Below are positions 32,911 to 40,000 of a stretch of DNA of 40,000 bases, piece by piece. The stretch lies in the NCBI GenBank assembly GCA_016946835.1, contig JACVTC010000077.1, positions 477,501 to 517,500 of the forward strand. Reading direction: 5' to 3'. The position numbers were made by a program, and so were the translations under genes. This DNA is from Neocallimastix lanati (nom. inval.) (lineage: Eukaryota; Neocallimastigomycota; Neocallimastigomycetes; Neocallimastigales; Neocallimastigaceae). The notes beneath the pieces are model-generated. The model was given only the letters and a program-made list of their open reading frames with translations, did not search any database and was not told the origin of the DNA. Positions within the stretch are counted from its first letter, which is position 1. Each line of letters begins with the position of its first letter.

Positions 32911-35900
32911 TTTTTTTTTTTTAATATTAATGTAAATAATTTCAAGTATTCATATTTTCAAGTATTTTTTTTTTAATAAATAATATTAAATAAAGTTTAC
33001 TCCTAGTCTATACAATGATGATTTTTTTTTTTATTATTTTTTATTTTTTATTTTTTTTATTTTTTTTTAGTTTTTTAAAGATTATTTTTTATAGAAATAT
33101 TAAAACAAAAAAAGAAACCTTAAAATTTATGATTTTATTTGTTTTCTCTAAAGCATGAATTTGTATTACTTTAAATGAAGAATGAATAAAATTTAAAATA
33201 TAATAAAAATAAAAATAAAAATAAATAATAAGAGAAATAAAGAGAAGTAAAAATTATATGAATTTAAAAAATAGTATATAAAAAATATATATAAATATAA
33301 ATATTTGATATAAATATAAATATAAATATAAATATTAATATAAATGTAAAGTATAAATATTAGCATAAATATAAGCATAAATAAATAAATAAATAAATAT
33401 ATTAATAGATGAATTAATAATATATAAAAATTAATTAAAGATTTAAATACATAATTATAATTATTGGTATAAATAAATTAAATCAAATTTTATAAAAATA
33501 TATATTAAAAAATAAATAATATATATATATTAATAAATAAATATATGTAAATATTAAGTAATGTTAAAATTTATAATAGTATAGAATGTATTTGGTAGAT
33601 GTAGAATTGCATATTTAATTTATGAGAAGGATAACTAATTTATTAAAGTATAATAAATATATGACTATTTAATTCAATGAATATAAACATTTATGTTACA
33701 TATAACAAATTTATAACATTATTAGTATAGAAATTTTAAAAAAATTACAAAAATGTTTCTATGACACTTTATTTTTTATAGAATTCAAAAACAAAAAATT
33801 TTGTTATTTCTTTAAAAAGAAATAATAAAAATATATTAAAAATTGAATTTATTTATTCATATAAATATACCAATTTATCTAAAATGCATAGCTATTTATA
33901 TGAAATCAGTGAATCTTGGTATTACATTTATAGATTTACTGCCAGTTTTCTTTTTTTATTTAGTTATTTAATGAGGTGAGTATTATTAATGTTATGGACT
34001 CAATTTTTTATTCCTTTTCCTTATTATTTTTATTCCTTTTCTTTATTTTTTTTTTTTTTTTTGATTTATTAGAATATATATATATATATTTTTTTTTTTT
34101 AAATTTATTAGAAAAAATTTTATTTATTTATATACTAATTTATTCTATCTATTTATTTTACTTTTTCTTATATTTTAATAAAATTAGTATTTATAATTTA
34201 TTATTTATAATTGTTAAGTAATATATAATATATATAACTAAAATAATAACTACTAAATAAAGAATTAATAATAAATAAAAAATAAATAATAAAAATAATA
34301 GGAAATAAATAATTATAAATATTTCTATGTTTATTTTATATTGTCTTTGAAAGTAATATTCTACTTTTGTTTTATTTCTATTTTTTTTTTTTTTTTTTAT
34401 TCAAACTATTTTTGATACTTCTCTAAATAAAAAATAAACTACACCATATATTATCTGTAATATTAAATTAAATATTTAATTAAAGTTTTTGATTTTAATC
34501 TAAAAACAAAAACAAAAACAAAAACATAAAGATCGTTTTTTTTTTTTTTTACTAAATAATAAATTATTATTATTTATTATTAAATAAAGTTTTTATTTTT
34601 GTCCTACCAAAATGTTCAAATTAATTACTATATAAATTAATAAGATTTATTGGCTAGATTTATAATTATTTTTTTTAAAAAATTTTTTATGAGAAGTTTT
34701 TGGGGTTTCTATAAATTTTTTTTTAAATTAAATCATCAAATATACAAATGCTGAATATATGGAATAAATTAAATTTAATATATTATACATATATTTAATA
34801 AATAAATAAATAAATTAAATAAAATTAGAGAAACTTAAGAAACTTAATAAACATCATCAATAAAATTTTAAGTTAATTAAAATATATTTTTTAATTTAGT
34901 TTTATTTAATTTAATATGTTATCTATTCGTGTAACCCAAAATTTTTTATATATATTTTAAATTTTTATATTTATTTTATATTTTGTATTTGTTTTGAAAA
35001 ATTTGAAAAATTATTATGATGTTAAGAATCTTTTTTATATAATATGAAAATGTTCTTTCTGTTATTTACTCTGCTATTTCCAATATATATATATATATTA
35101 TCATTATTATTTTAATTGCTAATAAATATTATATATGAATATTAATTATTTAAATAATTAATATTTTAAATGTTCAAAAATTTATTATTCTTTGATAGTT
35201 AATAATATTATTGTATTTTGATTGTTTTAGTTTAGATAAATAATAATGTTTATATACAATTTGTGATAATCGTGGTCTTTTTTAATTATTTATTTTCCTT
35301 TTTTGTTATCAAAAAAAAAAGAAAAAAAATATAGTAACAGCTTAAAAATGAACATGTATATTAGAATTCATTATTTATTTAAAAGATTGATATTTATTTA
35401 CAGTAAAAATATTGATAAGTAATGAATTTTAAATTTAAGCTATTAAAAATTATATATTTACTATTTAATGCTTTTATTTCAATAATTATTAATTTCATTT
35501 TTTTTTATGTATCTGAAAAAACTTCTATTGTATTTCATTGAACATTATAGATGATACTATTTGTTATTATTATTTAATGATATAAATGACATTGTTATAA
35601 CATTATTTTATTTAGTTAAGTGGGTAAACCATTGAATCGGTTTTTTATATTTCTTATATTATTGATATTAATAACCTATATATACATAGAATTTATTATG
35701 ATATAACATATATTGCTCTTTTTTTATAAAGATAATTTTATAATATTAGATGAAGTGCATTTTTTTATTATTCAAGATTTCATATGATATTTTATTTACA
35801 ATAATTCGCATTTATTTTCTCAATTCAACTGCTTATTCATAACTTTTCTTATATTTTTTTCCTTCTATTTTATTATAATTTTACTTATTAATAAAAACTT

Positions 35901-37035
35901 ATTCATTGACCATTTACTTATTTTATATTGTGGATAAGTTTACTTTTTCTATCATCATTAAAATAATAGTTATTATAATTATGATTACTTTTTCAAATAA
36001 AACATCTATTACCACATATTAAAATATTATTTTTTTAATTAACTAATATAGTCACCAATTTTTTTTTTTATCAATTTACTTTTTCTGTATAGACTTTTTT
36101 TTTTATTATAATATATTTATTATATGATTATTATTAAGTGTAATATCAATTATATATATTAAAATATACTAAAATATATAATCCTTTTAAATATCAATAA
36201 TTAAATATAAAATCCATAATATACATAATTTATATATATATTTTTTATGTTAAGTCAATAAAAATATTTTAATGTTAATATGATAAAATGAAACAATTAA
36301 AAAAAATAATGTATAATATATTATCCATATTATCCATAATTATAAATATAAAGTAATATATTACTAATCATGAAATAAAAGATGTTATATATTAATTAAA
36401 ATTTTATATAAGTAATAATTTTTATTTAAATATCATTTTAATATATTTTAATATATATTTATTATATGATATATGAATATTAATTTGTAGTCTTTGATAT
36501 ATTATAAATATATCAAAAATTGAGTTTATATATCATTTAATAAATAAAAAGGAATATTTATATAGGTGTTAGATTCTATTATAATAAATGAATAAATGAA
36601 TAAATAGTAAATGAATAAGTAAATCAATAAAATGATAATAATTAATGATAATTTTTTTATTATATTGAATGATATTTATGATCATACATATTATAATATA
36701 ATACAATATATAATATAATATAGCAATTTTATACAGTATATGAAAAATTTTCCATTTAATATATTAAATACAAATTAAAAAAATTTTTTTTTTTTTATAT
36801 ATCATATTTTATTATTTTATTAGTTGTAAATTAATTATTATATTTACCTACTCAATTTTTTTTAATAAATTAAATTAATTATAAACAATTTAAATAATAT
36901 ATATATGAAATATAGAAAAATTTGTTTTTTTTTTATTATTTTATGAAAATTAATTTATTTTAATTTATATATATATTTTTTAATATATATATTTTTTCTC
37001 TTTTAATATTACTTTTAGCTTTTTTTTTTTTCTTT
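32911..37035. other. A/T-rich desert with small islands
   Basis: About 4.1 kb, mostly homopolymers and TA repeats. The only exon-like stretch is 33884-33971: ATG, 30 codons (MHSYLYEISESWYYIYRF...), then a perfect donor GTGAGT. No partner exon was found. Another patch at about 35610-35632 (AGTGGGTAAACCATTGAATCGG) is not recognisable. Confidence 0.5.
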
Positions 37036-37045
37036 TTTTTTTTAG

Positions 37046-37090
37046 ATAACAAATGAAGAAATAAGAAAAAATACCCCTTTAACAAAATAA
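37046..37090 (+). other. Orphan 3'-terminal-exon-like segment
   Basis: A long pyrimidine tract ends in TTTTAG at 37045. It is followed by 14 codons (ITNEEIRKNTPLTK) and TAA, with clearly non-repeat composition. This looks like the last exon of a plus-strand gene, or a 5'-UTR exon of the acyl-CoA synthetase gene 550 bp downstream. No preceding exon was found. Confidence 0.3.
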
Positions 37091-37635
37091 TTATTATTAT
37101 TAAATAATATATGGATATATATATTTTTATTTAATTTATATTTTTCTTATCTTATTTTCCATTTTGTATAAAAAGATAGTTTTTTCACTTTATATTTATT
37201 TTTATATATATATATATTTTTTAAATTCAAAGTCTTCTCTAATAGAAATTCTTTTATTTATATATATAATAATACATTATACATTATATATTATAAATAT
37301 TTTTTTTTATATATTAATATTATAAATTATATAAAAGATTTAAATAATCATATTAATATATAAAAGTTTATTAATATAATAAAAAGAATATAAATTTAAA
37401 AAATAATAAAAAAATAATAATAAAAGTAAAAAATAATAAAATAAATTAATAATATATATATATATATATAAAAGAAATTATTAAAAAGATAAAAACTTTA
37501 GAGATATATTAATATTAATTATTATAAAGAAAAAAGAAAATAAACATAATTTAATTTAATTTAATTTAATTTAATTTAATTTAAACTTAGACAACTAAAT
37601 ATATATTTAGATAATAAAAGTACTAATATTTGAAA
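37091..37635 (+). promoter_or_regulatory. 5' region of the acyl-CoA synthetase gene
   Basis: Contains TA repeats (about 37450-37470), a (TTTAA)n tract at about 37547-37584 and an A/T leader before the ATG. No core element is separable from background. Confidence 0.5.
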
Positions 37636-37909
37636 ATGATTCCAGATAGACCAATTGAAGAAATTAATAACCAATCTATAGTTATTAAGAACGATAACCC
37701 AGACGAATCTGACATTTACAGATCTAGACTTACTCCAGAAGGTACTCCACTTACTACTGTCTCAAAAGAAAAGGGTCCGGGTTATGTTAATGAAAACTAT
37801 TCTGCAAGCACTATTTATGAAATGTTTGAAATCGGTAAGACTATTGGTGATAAGTTCCTTGGTAAGAGAGGAAAGAATAATGGTCCATATGAATATATTA
37901 CTTTCTGTA

Positions 37910-37951
<42 letters not shown>

Positions 37952-37963
37952 GTTAATAAGTAG

Positions 37964-38048
<85 letters not shown>

Positions 38049-38516
38049 ATATATATTAAAATAAAAAAGTTATAAATAATATTTTAAATTTTAAATGAAA
38101 TAATAGTTGTTAAAATAAAATAATAAAAACATGAAATATATATTAATTATTATTAATATTAATATATATTGATTATAAAAATAATAATAATTTTTTTTTT
38201 ATCACTAATTTATATATGTTACACGTTATTGAATTTTTTAAATAAATAGCTGAAGCTGAAAAGATGAGAAATGGTTTAGGTTCTGCTTTTGTTGACTATT
38301 ACAAGTTTGAACCAAAATCTCAACGAATGGTTGGTATTTATTTAAAGAACAGTCCAGAATGGCTTCTTGTTGATGAAGGTAAAATAATACTAATACTAAT
38401 ACTAATACTAATAATAAATATAGTAATAATTTAAAAATATAAAATATTACATAAGAAAAAATGATATATTAATATAGTAATATAGATTTATAATTTAAAA
38501 TAATAAATCATTATTA

Positions 38517-38590
<74 letters not shown>

Positions 38591-40000
38591 TTAAACAGAG
38601 ATAATAATAATATTAATAATAGTATATTATTATATTTTTGATTTTCTTAACATTATTTTATAATAATTAAATATTTATATTATTTAGTATTTAGTACTGA
38701 TATATATATATAATATATTCATTAATTATTTATTTATTCATTAAAATTATATAGCTTGTAGTGCTTATTCTATTATTTCTGTTCCAATGTATGATACCTT
38801 TGACAAGGAAGCTTTAGCTTACATTGTTGAACATTCCGAATTATCATTAATTATTACTTCTGTTAAATTCCTTGAAAGATTATTAGAAATTTCTGAAAAA
38901 CTCAATGTTCTTAAACATATTATTATTATCGAAGATGAAGAAGATATTGATGCTGCTCATAAGGAAATTTGTGAAAAGAGAGGTATTTCTCTTAGAACTT
39001 TCAAACAAGATATTGAATATGGTAATGAACACTTTCAAGAACATGTACCTCCAAAGCCAGAAGATATTTGTACTATTTGTTACACTTCAGGTACCACGAG
39101 TAAGCCAAAGGGTGTTATCACTACTCACAAAAATATGGTTGCTACAGATGCTGCTTTCTTCCAACTTATGCCAGATCCATTAAAATTCAATAAAAATGAT
39201 ACTCACTTATGTTACCTTCCATTAGCTCATATGTTTGAACGTTGTATTACTCATGCTATGGTAGGTTACGGTATGAAAATTGCTTTCTTCAGTGGTGCCA
39301 CAAAGGATTTAGTTAAAGATATTCAAGAAGTACAGCCCGTAGTATTCCCAGCTGTTCCAAGAGTTTTATTAAGAATCTATGATACCATCAATCAAACTAT
39401 CGATAAATCAAATATTGTTGTTAAAAATATGTTCAATATTGCTTTCAATCAAAAGAAGAAACTTATTGATAAAGGTTGCATTTCCAGAAATACTATTTGG
39501 GATAAATTAGTATTCAAGAAAATTCAAGCTCTTTTAGGTAATAATCTTAGATTTATTCTTAGTGCTGCTGCACCAATTGAAAGTAAGGTTATGGAATTCT
39601 TTAGAATCGTTTTTGGTGTTAATGTTATTGAAGGTTATGGTTCTACTGAAACTTCTGCTTGTGGTATCTTAACTTTAGTAGGTGATTATACTTCTCCATA
39701 TGGTCATCATATTGGTACTCTTTTCCCATCCATGGAACTTAAGTTAGTAGCTGTTCCAGAAATGGATTACTATCCAAGTGATGATCAACCAAGAGGTGAA
39801 GTTTGTTTCCGTGGTTCTAATGTTACTCTTGGTTACTTCAAAAATGAAGAAGAAACTAAGAAGGTTTATATAGATGGTTGGTTCCATACCGGTGATATTG
39901 GTGTCATTCTTCCAAATAAAGCTCTTAAGATTATTGATCGTAAGAAGAATATTTTCAAGTTACAACAAGGTGAATATGTTGCTCCAGAAAATATTGAATC
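37636..40000 (+). CDS. Long-chain acyl-CoA synthetase (3' partial)
   Basis: ATP-dependent fatty acid activation to acyl-CoA, an AMP-forming ANL-family enzyme. Exons are 37636-37906, 38250-38378 and 38755 to the window end, joined in phase 1 at both introns. The first 548 residues are visible; family members run about 650-700, so the C-terminal subdomain is missing. The start MIPDRPIEEINNQ is the first ATG after an A-rich leader. Motifs: P-loop/A3 YTSGTTSKPKG at 243-253 (the usual third Gly is Ser, allowed by the family pattern); YLPLAHMFER, typical of ACSL; EGYGSTETS at 426-434; DGWFHTGDIG at 507-516; and DRKKNIFKLQQGEYVAPENIE from 528, the fatty-acyl-CoA synthetase signature with hinge Lys region. 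No signal peptide or membrane segment stands out at the N-terminus. Codon use is G/C-ending more often than in the other genes (GGT, CCA, AAG, TTC), suggesting high expression. Very secure family call; the cellular compartment is unknown. Confidence 0.95.
37912..38043 (+). repeat. Two poly(T) tracts in intron 1 of the acyl-CoA synthetase gene
   Basis: T runs of about 35 (37912-37946) and 76 (37968-38043) directly after the donor. The second ends in TTTAG, a decoy acceptor. The real acceptor is AATAG at 38249, which restores phase 1 into SEAEKMRNG. Confidence 0.95.
38516..38587. repeat. (AAT)n array in intron 2 of the acyl-CoA synthetase gene
   Basis: About 70 bp of AAT in the intron 38379-38754, preceded by a short (TAATAC)n tract at about 38385-38412. 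Non-coding. Confidence 0.9.

Noticed and set aside
35601-35640. tRNA-like AGTGGGTAAACCATTGAATCGG
   Set aside because: No stems consistent with a tRNA cloverleaf on either strand.

Overview
The window is extremely AT-rich eukaryotic nuclear DNA. Genes are interrupted by GT...AG introns, and proteins carry long Asn runs encoded by AAT arrays. Intergenic DNA is almost pure A/T with long homopolymers and (TTTA)n or (AAT)n arrays. This style, with intron-dense housekeeping genes, a fungal-type PAC1/LIS1 start and a zoosporic-type cytoskeletal gene set, best fits an anaerobic gut fungus (Neocallimastigomycota). A dictyostelid-like amoeba is the main alternative. No plasmid, phage, CRISPR or bacterial feature is visible.

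Layout. (1) 2-10188, + strand: the 3' part of a giant gene. An exon of more than 8.2 kb, rich in Asn/Glu/Asp, is followed by four short exons that encode a CKK microtubule-binding domain, the hallmark of CAMSAP/Patronin proteins. The frame is open to the window edge, so the 5' end lies outside. (2) 15307-11616, - strand: a nine-exon FG nucleoporin (NUP58/Nup49 type), convergent with gene 1. (3) 17163-18872, + strand: an intronless LMBR1-like polytopic membrane protein, divergent from the nucleoporin. (4) 18873-21877: a convergent intergenic region with a degenerate repeat field and two base-composition islands. (5) 24936-21878, - strand: ten-exon PAC1/LIS1, the dynein regulator, complete. (6) 24937-37635: about 12.7 kb with no convincing gene. 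It holds microsatellites, a tRNA-like relic, two exon-like relics with leucine-rich-repeat character, a tandem duplication and an orphan 3'-exon-like segment. (7) 37636 to the window end, + strand: the first three exons of a long-chain acyl-CoA synthetase.

The multi-exon models were built by hand from splice signals. In each, every exon phase joins without a frameshift, and the totals are multiples of three where the gene is complete. The genes are unrelated housekeeping functions and not a cluster. The CAMSAP-like protein (microtubule minus ends) and PAC1/LIS1 (minus-end-directed dynein) share a microtubule theme, but their proximity is probably accidental. The most notable item is the CKK protein, because the CAMSAP/Patronin family is described mainly from animals and from ciliated or flagellated protists.
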